From: Prunella strophiata
Lineage: Eukaryota > Chordata > Aves > Passeriformes > Prunellidae
Reading direction: 5' to 3'
NCBI GenBank assembly: GCA_036583965.1
Contig: JAZBQD010000014.1
Location: forward strand, 2,646,001 to 2,710,000
Length of the DNA: 64,000 nucleotides
Made by a program: the position numbers and the translations under genes. Positions within the stretch are counted from its first letter, which is position 1. Every line of letters begins with the position of its first letter. This document shows positions 1 to 12,738 of this stretch, piece by piece. A model generated the notes under the pieces. The model searched no databases and was not told where the DNA came from. It saw only the letters and a program-made list of their open reading frames with translations.

Positions 1-19
1 TTTTGAATTGGTAACTTAC

Positions 20-233
20 CTGTTTTTCAAAGATAAGACCTTGTCTTCTAAGTAATTTGAAATGCTGCTCCAGATTGTTTTCTGATGCATGAATAAGGCC
101 TTGAACAGACCAGGATTTGTCCACTGGTTGTGAAAATGCTTGAATTACCTGCAGACTGTAATGCTCCAATCTGGTCCCCTGGGTCAATTGCTGGACAAGG
201 TGAGGTGAGATTTGTGGAAGAAATATTCCCATA
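20..233 (-). CDS. Probable internal or first coding exon of an unidentified gene, running off the left edge
   Basis: Reading the minus strand from 233 to 20 gives 71 consecutive codons with no stop. The exon ends in CAG at position 20 and is followed at once by GTAAGT, a consensus splice donor, with the junction in frame. The translation begins MGIFLPQISPHLVQQL and ends NNLEQHFKLLRRQGLIFEKQ. It is rich in Leu, Gln and His and looks like an alpha-helical protein segment rather than low complexity. An in-frame TGA lies at 244-242, so the exon must start after that. I placed the acceptor after the CAAG ending at 234, which is a mediocre acceptor. The ATG at 232-230 could instead be a translation start. 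A possible upstream microexon lies at 385-356: it has a good acceptor (TTCCTATTTACAG), a GTAAGG donor and a compatible phase. I do not recognise the protein family. A shadow frame over the same DNA (272-48) reads differently and ignores the donor. The open frame and donor are seen; that this is an expressed exon is inferred. Confidence 0.45.
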
Positions 234-3200
234 CTTGCAGTTCAGACTTGCTTTCAACAAATATAAAGACAATTTAAATGTATTACAGAATCTGTGTTAA
301 TTTTATGGGGTTTTAATAAATTCTAGTGGCCTATCAAAAGGAAACATTCCTTACCTTTCCTCTCCTCCTCTGACAGAATGACACCTGTAAATAGGAAGTA
401 CAGTAAAATTGTTCCTGTAACTTCCAGGGAAAAGGAAAAGTCCTGACTTGGAACATCACTGAAATCTGTCTTGATTGGATTGTTGAATGTAGGGATGGGG
501 CCAGCTACTGCTTTATGATATGGCAATCAGAAAATTGAAAACTGCTGAACATCAGCTGCTGCTAAGATGCCATCCTCTGGCAGAGAGGACAACAGCTGGA
601 AAGAAGAATGTTGTAGAAGCTGTCATTGCAGCCTGAAATTTACCTGGGACATGTTTTCATCACCAAGGGTGTGGCTGAGCTTGCTGGGTGGGGATTTGGG
701 ACAGTCTTTAGGACTTGCAGCAAAAGCAATTGTTCCTAGCTCTGGCTGTGATGTCCTCAGTTTGGATATTCAAGCAGTTGCACAAATGAATACTCGTGTG
801 CTTATATCTTATGTAGGATTTTTCCTGGATCAGGCATTTCAATACTCAGCAGCTCTTTAGGTTCAGTTTAAGAGCAGCAGGGAGAATTTGAATCCAAAAA
901 AGCCCTGTTTTCTAAATCTAAATCTGTTTCTGTATGTTTTCAAAATAACTTTTCTTTTTCTCTGTTTTTATGTGAACTTGGTTTTTAAAATACTTTCAGT
1001 ATTTGGCATTTAACTTACAGGTTTTTTTTTTTGTTTGTTTGCCTTTCCTTCTTGGATAAACTCATGGGCAAGAACTTAGAATTCTACTCCATTCTTTTTG
1101 CCTAATGTTAAACTACTGTTACAGAAGTAACTAGCATTATATTTTAGTCCCCTGTTTTGGGTTTTTAGTCCCATTCTTGGCCCTTCAGCCTCTCTGACAA
1201 AATGGCTTGGTGGACTGGTTATGGAATAATTTATGAATTTTTACCTGCCTATGGGAGACTGGGGCTTGGGGTAGCTGGGAAGAAACAGGCAGGATTCCTA
1301 ACTGTTCTATTCTTTTTAAATTATTAATATATTACATCTTGCATAAGCACTGAGCATGGGAGGAAAGATGTTTCAACTGGAATGTTTTTTGGTTTTTTTT
1401 GTTCCTAGTGACAGCTCTTATTGGCCTAAGGGGATTTAAAAAATCCTGTTATTCTATTCTGTATTGGTATTAACCTAGTTCTGGTTTGTCCTTACCAACT
1501 AGTATCAAAAATACCCAGCTGTCTTCAGAAAGTAGATCTTGGGAACCCTTTTCCGATTGCTTTGCACAGGTCTGGTGCCTTTAGAGGGCCAGGGGCAGTG
1601 GGTCTGGAAATGCAGGCACACCTTGTCTTGGTAAGAGAGACTCTTTTGGTTTAGGGGCAGTGCTTAATGCATTTTTCTAAGCAGTTTTGTAGCTGGACTT
1701 GTGTCATTTTCCCATTAGTATTTGTACACAGCTGAAAGGAAATGGGGCTTGTTAAGCTATGGATTAAGGTAAACAAGAAATACAAGCCATGCCAGAATCT
1801 TAACAGCAAGATTTTCACTTTCCTTCAGTACAGCAGCAAAAATATTCATCTCTGACTTGCATGTCTCTATTAAACTCAAAGTAAGTGAAGTAGGAGATGT
1901 ATTAAGCTCAAAGAGTTAAAAGGAACAATGGTGCAGAAAATGTGATGCAATGTATTTCTCCCCCCAGCCCCCCCAAATGTGTTGATTTTTAAATGCATCC
2001 ATAGAGCTCTATAGCTTGTTTGCAGTTGCTCATAATTACCAAATGAGCTCTGCAGAGGAGCAGACAACGGTAATCAGACAGTCAATTATTTACTGCTTCT
2101 TCTGCCTGCATTTGCATCTATTTTCATCTACATTATTGCAAGGAGTTTGAGAGGATTTGCAAAGCACAGAGGCTAAATGAGAGGTAAGTATTTCTTTGGA
2201 GGCAATGAAAAATGAGAGCCAAAGGAAATTTTTTTAATGTTTGCTCCCAAACGTTCATTTGAGTGTGGGGGACAGAGAGAGGCAGGCAGAATTTCTTCTG
2301 CTGGCTCCCACCTAACCCAGCACGGAGAACGCTTTGGAGTGCACTGACAGTTTTATGGACTGTCCCTTTTGCAGTGACATGCCAGCCCCTTTGAAATGCT
2401 GGTTAACAGCAGTGAGTGAGTACACATGGCTTTTGCAAGACAGTGATAAATTGGTGGACAGTTGGGCCGTGATGGCTTCAGAGGTTACGTGTTCACCATC
2501 AGTGCCCCGGGGCCGTTCATGTTCTGTGTCAGTGGGGTGCAGCTGAATACCATATGTCACAAAGACTAATGTCCTCACTCTTCCTCCTTCTAATGGGCAC
2601 AGCAGACACCACACACTTGGAAATTTCCGTGCCTGCCTCCCAGATAAACAGTAACAGGGCCAGCTAATTGTGTGTGTTGTTAAACACCAGAGCTGCTCAA
2701 TTGAAAGGTGGACCCTGGCAATTAATGACAGCCATTAAGGGACTGAACAGAACCAAAAAAAAAAAAAAGGTATTTTTTTTTTTTCCTGACATGGGATTTT
2801 GGTGGTAAAAAATTAAGTGGGCTCTTGTCCAGACCCATTGCTGCTTCATTGTTAGGAGAGAAGTTAGGACCAGGTTGGAGTGTCACAGTTTTAAGAGTAC
2901 CAGATGATAGTTTAGACACTTGTTTGCAGAGGCCAGGGCAAGAACACACATGAGGCTATGAAATCCCCCTCTTAACTGGGACTGGGAAACTGAATTCTTA
3001 AAAATATATCATCATAATAATGGGTAAAATTCACTCCTGGGAATAGGTCAGATTGCAATGTGTATACTTTAAAGAAAAGGGGTGCAATATGTTAATGAAA
3101 TAAGCAAAGTGTTCTGGAGCAAAGCTTTGGGGTGAGCACCTGTGGTTGTATGTGCAGGTTGGAGTTTATTACAGAGGTACACACCAGAGTAGGTGAATTT

Positions 3201-5699
3201 TGGAATTCATTAATCTCTGAATTGACAATAAATTTAAGTGCTTCTGCCTACGTTTTTACAGTCTTTCCTTTGCTTCCAGTCTTGTGTAGCACAATAGATT
3301 TAATGGAGTTTGAGGTAAACAGGGCTGTTCCATATGTAATTTCACATACTGGATGTTCTGGGAATGTCTGTGGCTAATGGTTGGAACAGCAGTATTGTAA
3401 ATCACAAGAAAATGGCAGCCATGCAAAGGATGAAACATTGATTATGGGTGCAGAGTCAGGAAAAAACTGTCCTACAGGAGCTGCTAAGATCATGGCGCTG
3501 TTCTTTCATGTTTTTAGAAGCACTAGAATTGCACTGTGGCATAGACAGGATGTTCATCCAGTGATGCTCACCCTTCCATTCACATGTATTGCTAAATAAA
3601 AGGGGGTGTGAAGGTTTCTGGAGCAGAGAATGGCTGGGATTCATTCTTTAAGCAGAGAAGCTAAAAGCTGGGAAGGCAGGACATTCACCTGGGAAATGGA
3701 AAGAACAGAAACCAGCTGAAAAAAGAGGTGATCATTTCCAAACTGGGTCAAATGTCCAAAAGCTCATATTACATTCTCTTATGTATCTGTTTGTCTGTGC
3801 TAACCCATTTAGGATTTTTAGAGCATATTTGACAGGCAGGAGAGGGGTTCCCATGTTCAATACCTGCCTTTGATGAATGCTTGAGCAAATGATCACAAAG
3901 AAGTAGTAGGAATGGCCAAAAATGTCCATATATTAGAGAAACTGGACTTAAAACCCTAAAGACTCTGAAAGATTTGAACATTGTTATAAATGGACTTTTT
4001 TGTAAAACTTTGCATTTTTAGAACAATGTTTCTCTTCACTTGTGAACTTGCTGTTCAGTGAACTTAATTTTCAGAGCATCCCAAATACAATCAAATATCT
4101 GAGTTCACTTCTTTTGCTCCTTCGTAGAAATCTGACCTTCAAATTTTATATTTTTTTTCTCTTAAAGAAAAGTATTTTGTTTTATAGTAGCTGGTTCATT
4201 TCTGTATGCTTGTGCTTTGTGCTGTTTCTTGTTTATCCTTCAAAGCATCTTTGTTCAAAGAAACTTCAGATTTCAGGTGCTGTGGATCTTCCTCCTCCTA
4301 CTACAGCTGGTTAAAACAAAGGGAGAGGTTAAATGACCTGGTCAGGGTTCTGCAGAGAATCAATGCTGCAGTTTGGAATGGGACAGAGGGGAATTTCAAT
4401 TTTTAACGTTTTTAAAACTTAAAATTTTAAGTTTTAACCATTAGGCCAGTGGTGGTGAGTTGTGGAATGAGACACTGCAATCAAAAGTGTGCCCCTGTAG
4501 TAGTTTTGCTTTGTTTTATTTTTGTTTTTCCTCTCTACCAGTATCAAGGAATGCTTTTGCATTCCTAGTCTGGTAGTTCTTAGCCCCCAGATCAGTTTTG
4601 GGGAGCTGAAGGGCCATTTGTGGGGCACAGACAGCTCTGAGCTCATGACTTTCCCTGAGGAGAAGAGAGGCAGAAGAGGGTGTGATGTGCCAAAGCCAAT
4701 TGCAGATGTGGAGAGCAAACCCCTCATCCTCCCTGGCTAGTGAGAAACCAAGTTTTTATACTGAGTGGTGAATTTGTGTGTTTGTGAAGTCAGAGGCTGG
4801 TACTGAAGGTGACATAAAGCACTCACCTTGTCTCATCCAGGGAGTGTGTCAGCTTACTCACAAACCTTCAGGCTTAAACTGAGAAAAAAAGGTGTACAGG
4901 TCCCTAAATTCTACTCCTGAAGTTATTCTCAACATTTCATACCAGACCATGCTTCAGGTTGAAAATACCTTTGGCTAAAAGATACATTGCCTGATTTTAA
5001 TAAGAGGTTTTTGGGGGAGAGTTGGTTTTGTTTCCTTGATTCAGTCTAATCCTGCTTCCTGCAATAAATGGCTTTCCATGTGATGGGTGCACTGAATACT
5101 CCAAGGCACACATCTGCTAAAGGATGCCTCTGAAAGTCAGGCTAATTTGTTGGATAAGTGGCAGGTTTCTGATTGCAATCTCTTTTCAATACAGGGGATC
5201 ACTTAAGTAAGACAATAATCCTCCTTATTTTTTTTTTCCAAGCCTTAGGTTTGGGGTTTTTTTCCCCCATCTCTGTTTTAATCTTCTCACTCCTGATTTT
5301 TCCTTCTCTCTAGGCATACTTTAGTTTCTCTTTCTTCATAAACAGTCACCAAATATGATTACAGGTTTTGTTGTAGTGGAGCTTGCATTGGCATTGACAC
5401 TGCTGTGAACTCAGAAACTACTCTACATGAAATTGCAGGATTATGTAGACTACTCTGGCTTCAAAACAAAAACCATCTCTTCTGGATTCTAAGATCCACA
5501 TAAAAATGGCAATTTTGGAAATAGCTGTCAGAGAATTGCTTAGCTGATATTTTCAATTCTTGCTACAGAGGTAGGAGAGGAGTCTCCTACTCTCTCGGGG
5601 TGTTATGCCTGCATCTCTGTGTTGATTGTGTGCATAGGGGCACAGAGACCCAGTATGACACAGACACAGCATGACATTATTCTATTCTCTAATAAATGT
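234..5699. other. Non-coding sequence, no gene recognised
   Basis: This is A+T-rich, CpG-poor sequence typical of an avian intron or intergenic region. It holds a short A14 run at 2755-2768 followed by T12 at 2773-2784. An 8-bp inverted repeat (GTAGGAGA / TCTCCTAC, 4-nt spacer) lies at 5571-5590. A splice-site-like pair on the minus strand near 4882-4831 has stops in all frames. Open frames of 60-118 codons occur on both strands, overlap one another and show no recognisable domain. Confidence 0.6.
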
Positions 5700-5705
5700 T
5701 AAACT

Positions 5706-6027
5706 CCTCTTTTCTTTCTTTTTTTCTTTTTTCTTTTTTTTCTTTTTGTCTTTTTCTTTTGGTGGTTCTTGTGTTGTTTTGCTTTTCTGTGGGGATGTTT
5801 TTGGTTGGTTTTTTTTTTTGTTTTTCTGTTTGCTTTTCGTTCGTGTTTTTCTGTTTCTGGGTTGGGGAGGTTGTTAATGTTTTTTACCTTTTTCCCTTTT
5901 CCCTTTTTTCCCTTTTTCCCTTTTTCCCTTTTTCCATTTTCCCCTTTTTCTCCTTTTTTCTTTTTTTTTTCTTTTTTTCCTTTTTTTCTTTCTTTTTTTC
6001 TCCTCTCCTCCTCCTTTTCTTTTTCTT
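5706..6027. repeat. Pyrimidine- and T-rich low-complexity region with (CCCTTTTT)n
   Basis: The plus strand is dominated by T with interspersed C. From 5887 to 5935 it is an imperfect array of CCC plus four to six T, about six units. From 5937 to 6027 it is an uninterrupted 91-nt pyrimidine run. The middle part (5760-5886) is T/G-rich. Phe-rich plus-strand frames here are products of composition, not genes. Confidence 0.9.
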
Positions 6028-6030
6028 AAC

Positions 6031-7902
6031 AGTACTCAAATTGCTCCAGTAACTATAAAGCTAAACCTGTGCCAATTTTTTTCAGAATTTAAGGATGGAA
6101 ACTTATTTTCTTTAGTAACTTTTACAATCCTCTCTGAGTAGTTGTTAATCTAAAGCATGCTTGTATTTAACATAGACTGTTTCACTTCACAGACCAGTCA
6201 TATACTGTGTTATCAAAACCACCTTCTGGTGCCTGGGGGTTGTATTAGAAGGCTTGACTGGTACAGCTGGAGTGTCAGATCCAGAAAAGTGCTTTCCTAG
6301 CATTTTTTCAAGCCTTATTTTCAGTGTGGGTAGGTATGAGGAGTTCCACTTGGGGCATAAGCAAACTGAGAGGGGAAATAAGTTATATTTCAGTGTATGT
6401 AAATGTTGTTGCTCAAAATGGAAGCTGGGTCTTGTAGCTCTCTACAATGCTGTGACCACTGTGTCACAGAGCCTTCATATGCAAATTTATCTGTATTTTT
6501 CATACATGTATAAAATAAGTAAAATGCTTCCTCTGAAGGTTTGTTTCTCCACACCCACAGTTTTGTCTGGTTAAACAGAATTAACAGTAAAGTGAAGTGA
6601 AGATTTCCCACCTTTACTTTTGCAAATCTGGAGTAGCCTTTGGGATGTTCTCTTTGCCCTGGTACAGTGTGTGCTCTGCCACTGATGCAGCAGAGTTTCA
6701 GAAACAGTTGCTTCCTGGAGGAGACACCTCTGAGGAGAACTCTTCACTCTTACTGGTGCTCACCTAAAATATCCGAGGGAAATGACTTTTGTGTGAGACA
6801 GTTGGGTTAAATCCATCTTTTTCTGGCTTACTGAAAGAGCTATGGATGGAGAAAACCTGGGGACTTTTTGTAGACTTTTCTTTCTGATGTCTTGTGATCT
6901 GTTTTTAAAAGCAGAGCTAATTAGAATAATATTACAATAAATAGTTGATCAGGTGTCTTCTCATTCCTGGTCATTTTAAGAAGAACAAGTTGAAAGCTCT
7001 GTTGCGTTCTTTGTACTTATGAGTTATTTTGAAGGTTTTTTCCATTGTACTTCTATTTTTATTTTTTTTTTCCTTTTTTCCATAATAAAGTTTGAATTTG
7101 GAAGTGTGTGTGAATTGGAAGTAGCAGAGTTAGCAGTCCTCTTTTCTGGCTTTCTAAAATAGTGCAAGGCCCTGAGTCACTTCTTGCCACTAATGAGTTG
7201 CGTCATTTTGCCAGGATCAGAATGTTCCAGTCTCCAAGCAAATAGTTTGAAAAGTGAAAAACCAGTTGTTACCATATATGTGTGTGTGTGTTCATAGGCA
7301 GACACACTCCCTCTCTCTCTCTAGCATCTCTCTTATCCAAAGGTGGTCATTGATCCTTCTGTGTGTGGGGCAGTGATTAATAATCACCACTTCTTTCCAC
7401 CTCACCACAGGCTTCAGTTTCAGCAAGGGAGGAGATAAAAAAAATACACTCTTAAGCTCATGGCATTTTTAAGCTGAGGTTTATAAGCATAAACGAGGAA
7501 AAACATGTGGAAATTCTGTGGGGGGGAGAATGCTAATCTTGTCAGATGAACTTCTTTTTGTGGTTTTATTTTGCACGTTTGATGTATGGTCTATTACATT
7601 CAGTTGTGATTTCTGTCCTCGATGTGAGTGCTGTTGCAGTGCTCTAAGGTAAATTCCACAAAAAGCCAGGTGTGTTCCTGCTCCTGGCTGTCTGCAGATG
7701 TTTGCTATGCTGAGCATTTGATGTGTTGATTTGACAACCTTATCAAACAGGAATGAAAAGCACCATTCTTATGCTGATTATTTTGTGTCCATTTATCTTC
7801 ATGCTTTGCCAGCAAACTTGGTCCATTTTACCATCAGGATTTTGTCCAGGATAGGTCAATTTTAATGTTTTAATGACTTCACTGGTAGAAAATTGTAGGA
7901 GG
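6031..7902. other. Non-coding sequence with small microsatellites
   Basis: No gene is recognised. A short TG run lies at 7275-7292 and a CT run at 7311-7322. The rest is plain A+T-rich sequence without conserved-looking frames or splice-flanked exons. Confidence 0.6.
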
Positions 7903-8215
7903 GATGGGGCTGTGGCCCAGCCTCATCCCCAGGTGTGCAGCACAGGTGAGCAGCATTGCAGGGAAGGAGCCATGGAGTGCCCAGGGGCACTGACCAACCC
8001 CAGAGGGAGCAGAGGGCACACAGGTGCAGGGCATCAGCAGCAGGGATGAAAGGCTGGGCTGAGGGACACGAGGGGCAGATGCTGCAGCCCTCTGGAGTGG
8101 AGAGGTGTTACTGTGTTTGGTGTTGAAGCTTTCTGATATTGTATGGTGACACTCTGTGTGTCGTGGTCATCTTGACTGTGACATGTGCTGGGACAGAAGA
8201 TTCCCCTCAGGTGAG
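7903..8215. repeat. GC-richer patch, possibly an old transposable-element fragment
   Basis: This roughly 300-bp block is clearly richer in G and C than its surroundings, with runs such as GGGGCTGTGGCCCAG and GGGCAGATGCTGCAGCCC, and it has fairly sharp edges. It resembles internal or LTR sequence of avian endogenous retroviruses in general style, but I cannot assign a family or an orientation. It has no open frame of note. It could equally be a local GC fluctuation. Confidence 0.25.
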
Positions 8216-11200
8216 AAAAACTGATTAAAGGGGAAAGCCACTGGAGCTGTGTGTGCAGGGACCCCTGGCTGAAGGGGCTGGGCTAAGGCAGGGGCAAAGC
8301 CTTGGAGATTGCCCAGAGGTAGCTCTGGTTTATTCCTGAATTTTCATGCTAAACCCCTGGCAGGGGTCTGTAAGTGCCAGCACCCTGAATCCCTTCAGAA
8401 AGGGATCCCAAGATTCCTGGATCTCACTGCACTGAAGCAGTCTTCAGTAGGCTGGCTGGGATGCTGAGGTAACTGCTAAAAGCAAATGAAGGACTTGCTG
8501 TACATTTGCTGCTTCAAATAATCTCAACAACTGATGGGTTATGATTATTAATGAATAGCAGGAAAGTCTCCAGTACCTGTTACCATTATGATAATGCTGA
8601 GAATCTGGATGCTGGGAAATCAATGGAGTGACAGCTTTCTGAGAATATTGATGGTGGCTTTGGAGGGCAGAGGCTGACATTTGTGAGGTTACTTAAAGCC
8701 ATGTACTGTGGAGATCATTTTAGTCTTTGTGCTGACAAGTTTTGTGGCTGCCATTGGCTTTCTACTTACAGAGGCTCTTTTAAAAATACCCTAGACATAA
8801 AAGTGCAGATTGCTTTCTGGTGACTTATGTAGCAGGATCATTGAAGGGTGTCTAGTGATCTGTGCTGGATTTCTAGGGAAGGTAAGGTGATAATCAGTAC
8901 AGACATTTAGTATGAAGGGGAAGAGAATCTTTTTTTTCCCCCTATAATGTCCCATAAGATAAAAAATAGCAAACAATGAGTTTAAAACCCCGTCAATTTA
9001 GATAGAGACTGACTATGTGGTGAAGTTCTGTGGCCACAGAGGCAGCAGGAAAGAAGTGATGCTTTTATTTCCACATCTTTGCTCTCTTGCCATAGCCTGT
9101 ATGGTGTTTGTCTAACACTCACACAAGCTGCCTGCACCAAGCTCATAAGGAACAATCCCCCCGTTTTTTTCCAGCCCAGCATGGACTACCAGCACCTATA
9201 AACTGCATGGAAAAGTAATTTAATGGTACATTTCTTCACTGTGATGTCTTGAACAGCTGAGCTGCCTGGATCAGCCACAATTTGCAGTGCTTTTGTGGAT
9301 CAAGGTAAGAACTCCAGAGGGAACGTGGCCTCTGAGGTGCAGGTGTGGCACAGCTATTTTGGGTCATTAGAGGTCACACATGCCTGGTATCTTCTAGCAG
9401 AGCCTCCTCCTGCCACCACAGGAGCTTGAAAATATTTGTTCTGTGCCAGCATGGCTTGTCTTTGTTTACCATTGAAGGGTTTTACAAGGCACTTACAGAG
9501 AGCATCAATGCCAAAGGATTTTGAGGAGAATAAATCAGTTTGTCATTGCTAAAGCTGTTGAAGCCCCAAAGATTTGACAGATGGGTTCAGGTTAGATATA
9601 CAAATGTATATTTTGTGTGGTTGTTTGATCAGGCATGTTTGCCCACTGCCTTAACTGGAAAAAATAGTATGGGAAATTTCAAAACAAACACAAAAAGTTT
9701 TATAGCAGAGAAATACAGCTCCACTCTTTCAGCCAAATATGTTATGAGTTATTGTGGCAGCTGTCTGAATGAGCCATGTCATCCCCAAGTTCTAAAAGGA
9801 GAGAAGGAAACCTTTATGTTTGAGTGTAAATACCTGTTAATATCAAACATGTTAATATCAAGCATTTTTACTTGTGAGCTTTTGTTTTGTTTGTGGTTTG
9901 TTTTCTTGTTTTTTTTTTTTTTTTTTCTGATAGCTATCTCAAGCTTTTCCTAGGGTATTGTCACTGAAAACTTTACTTCAAAATGCAAACAGATATTTCC
10001 CCATTGTTACCTTTCAGTAGGCATCAAAACTTCTGGGGGAAAATATGAAATACCAGAAGATTTGTGTTAGGTCACAGCTCATTGTGCTTTCAGTGGTTCC
10101 ATGCAGAAATAAAGAACTTAAACCATGCTTTGCATTAGCTAATAAAATAGAAATATGTAGTAGTTATCTTTAACTATTTAAATTATCTGAAAAGAGATTA
10201 TAAATTCTGCATAATTTCTATGCATCATGGTGTCTTGCTAGTGATTTTTGGTCATGGGCATCTTCATATGGCAGAAAGCATTCAAAATTTATGGTGACAG
10301 ATCATGAAGTATTTTTTTTTAGCTGTGTTTCTTCCAGTCACACAAATTCCAGGTTTTTTTTTTTTCCTTGTATAAATATGTGTCTTGCCTCTAAGACTGT
10401 GAGCCTGCTAGAGACAATTTTTTTCACAGGATATGGAAAGGTGAAAGGAACTGATTTCCTGATGTAAAAAAAAAAAAAAATGGGGGAGGGAAAGAGAAAG
10501 GGAGTCAGTTCAGTTCCCTCCATTTCACAGATGAAGGGAAGAGGCTGAGATGACTTCATCCTGAATTTCACAGGAAAACATCTGTGTGGACTGGGCATGT
10601 ACGTGTGCTGGGGTCAGGGAGTCAGGCTTGGCTTTGCCATGGCACAAGGACAAGAGCCTGCAGACAGGTTTCCCTGGGAAAGCCCTCTCTTAACCTCAAG
10701 GAGAGCTCCTTGAGCAGGCTGAAATGTTATGGTGAGGGAAAGCCAGGTCCTGCTCCTGAAGCAGAGCAGCACTGGAAAATGGTGCAGTTGTGCAGAATCC
10801 CACGTGGCTGCTGCTGAGCTTGCAGGAAGCACTCGCAGCGTTATCGTTGTAGTGGATATACACTCTTGACCCAAAAAATATTTGTTTGCAGAGAGTATCC
10901 TTGCAGTGTCTTTGTGGCAAAGGGCAGGAAGTTATTTATTGTACAGCTGGTTTAAATTGAAACTTTTGAGTATAATGGGACAGCTCTCCATCTCATCCCA
11001 TCCCCCTCCTAAAGTTTTCATGCGAGGGCACATTTTCCATGACTCCGTTATTGTTTGAGCACCAGGATATTGCATAAGCCTCTCTTGGGGAAAATGGAAT
11101 ATACAGAAGCAGAGGATGACCTATGCCCACCCACAAGGGCTGCTAAATGTAGCTTCACATATAGTGTCAATAATGAAGAACATCAGAAGGAAAAAAACGT

Positions 11201-12534
11201 GTGGGCATTTGAATGTTTTAATTAGTGAGTGTTTTAATATTCACATCCAGGTTCTCACGCTGTTTCTGCAGTGACTGTCTGCAGGATGTGGGTGGATCTC
11301 CTAATCTCTCTGTTCTTCACTCTGATTTGGAGTAGAGCTCTCCTTTCCCCTCATGGTAGAGTGCAATGGGCAGTAGAGAAGAAAAGGAAGTGCAAGGCAG
11401 GGTTTGGGGTTTTGTTGTTTTTGTTTGTTTTTTTAAAATTTCTTTGCTGATAAAATTTTAGACACAGTCATTAATGAAAAATGTAAATGAACAGGCTAAG
11501 GTGTTAGCTTGTGCAAGTTACAGAGTTTACTTTGGAGAAGTAGCTTTGGTGGCAGTATTGTATGACAGGCTTCATCCTAGGCAAGGGAAGTTCAATGCCT
11601 GGTAAATTTATGTAACTGCTCCTGAGGAGGAGCATTCCTGGGTCACCCAGCATTCCTGTCCAAATAATCTGGAGTTTTGAGCATTGCACAAGTTGAGGAA
11701 ATCCAGTTCAGTGTTGTGGTTGAAGTCAGTGGCCCAGCTCATTTCCAGTACCTTAGGGTTCTTCTGAAGCCAGGATTCCATTTGTGAAGTCTGTTACAGA
11801 CTGCTTATGCTTGATTTCCCTTTGCTGCCTGGAACACCACCCTCTCTGCCTGAGTGAAACAATGCTTGAAGAGCCTGTAGCAGTGCTGGAAGTGAGCAGG
11901 ACAGGAGAGCAGGTTGTGGCTTCTGATCTCTGTATGGCCAGACCAGTGGAGAAGGTAAACAAAAGTGTTCTGGGCCTGTAGGTGTGCACTGAGTCCCTCA
12001 GAGTGCAAATAAGCTGTTTGGCAACGTTATCTTATCAGATCTATTGGAGACTGCAGTTGACAAATTGAGGGAAGATTCTCTTCTGCTCTTTGAAAGGTAT
12101 CTCCCCTTACGAGAATGTCTGACTGTGAGGCAGAAAGAGGAGTAGCCCTGATGGGTACTATCTGCTACTATAAATCATTTACTTGAGATAAAATTTTGAT
12201 AAGCATTATAGAGAAATGACCTCAGTGTTTTATTTCAGTTAACGTGAGCTGTCACTCTGTGTTTATTGCCCCCGTAGTTAAAGTTTATGGAAGTTCCTCA
12301 AAGGGATGCCCTTGAATCTGGGACTTAATGACTTCTCCCTCTACTGGAATTAGAGCTTCTAATTGGAGCAGCTTGGATTAATGTCACTTTTATGCATGAC
12401 TAACCATATACAACTTTCATGTATCAGAACTCAAATCTACAGAGCTACAGTGTTAAAAGCCAAGAAACTCTAGGCCAGTGACACGTCGTAGAGCTCGGAG
12501 AGGAATTTGAAAATCATGATAATGAATGTTCTGA
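8216..12534. other. Non-coding sequence
   Basis: No gene is recognised. It contains two small palindromes (ACCCCTG/CAGGGGT near 8353-8367 and ATCCCTT/AAGGGAT near 8388-8405), a 15-bp unit repeated twice at 9836-9865, a T18 run at 9909-9926 and an A-run near 10467-10480. A 137-codon plus-strand frame at 9540-9953 ends in a poly-Phe stretch translated from the T-run and shows no domain. Confidence 0.6.
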
Positions 12535-12738
12535 AGTTATTAGGAAAAAGTTTTTCACCCAGAGGGTGGTCAGGCACTGAACAGGCTCCCCAGGGAAGTG
12601 GTCACAACCTGACAGATTTCCAGAAGCATTTGGACAACTCTCTCAGGCACATGGTGGGATTCTCAGGGTGTCCTGTGCCAGGCCAGGAGCTGGACTTCAG
12701 TGAGTGGTCCCTTCCACCTTAGAATGTTCTATGATTTC
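12535..12738 (+). mobile_element. CR1 LINE 3' fragment
   Basis: The segment carries the order of motifs seen at the 3' end of avian CR1 elements: TTAGGAAAAAGTTTTTCACC, then a GGTGGTCAGGCACTGAACAGG-like stretch, then CATTTGGACAACTCTCTCAGG. It ends with GGTCCCTTCCACCTTAGAAT and the terminal TTCTATGATT. The order places the sense strand on plus. It is truncated at the 5' side, as most CR1 copies are, and holds only the last part of the reverse-transcriptase frame plus the 3' end. No intact frame remains. Confidence 0.85.

Noticed and set aside
323..526. Minus-strand 67-codon frame with a hydrophobic stretch resembling a membrane segment
   Set aside because: It crosses strong splice signals (TTCCTATTTACAG and GTAAGG), and the phase needed to join the exon at 233-20 does not match this frame.
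2135..2178. Plus-strand 44-nt segment between GCAAG and GTAAGT
   Set aside because: It is open in one frame but too short, the acceptor is weak, and there is no neighbouring exon.
4831..4882. Minus-strand exon candidate with an excellent acceptor (CCTTTTTTTCTCAG) and GTGAGTGC donor
   Set aside because: Stops occur in all three frames, so it cannot be an internal coding exon. It could only be non-coding RNA, for which there is no further sign.
5887..5935. CCCTTTTT array as an interstitial telomere repeat
   Set aside because: The unit is CCC plus about five T, not CCCTAA/TTAGGG, so it is simple low complexity.
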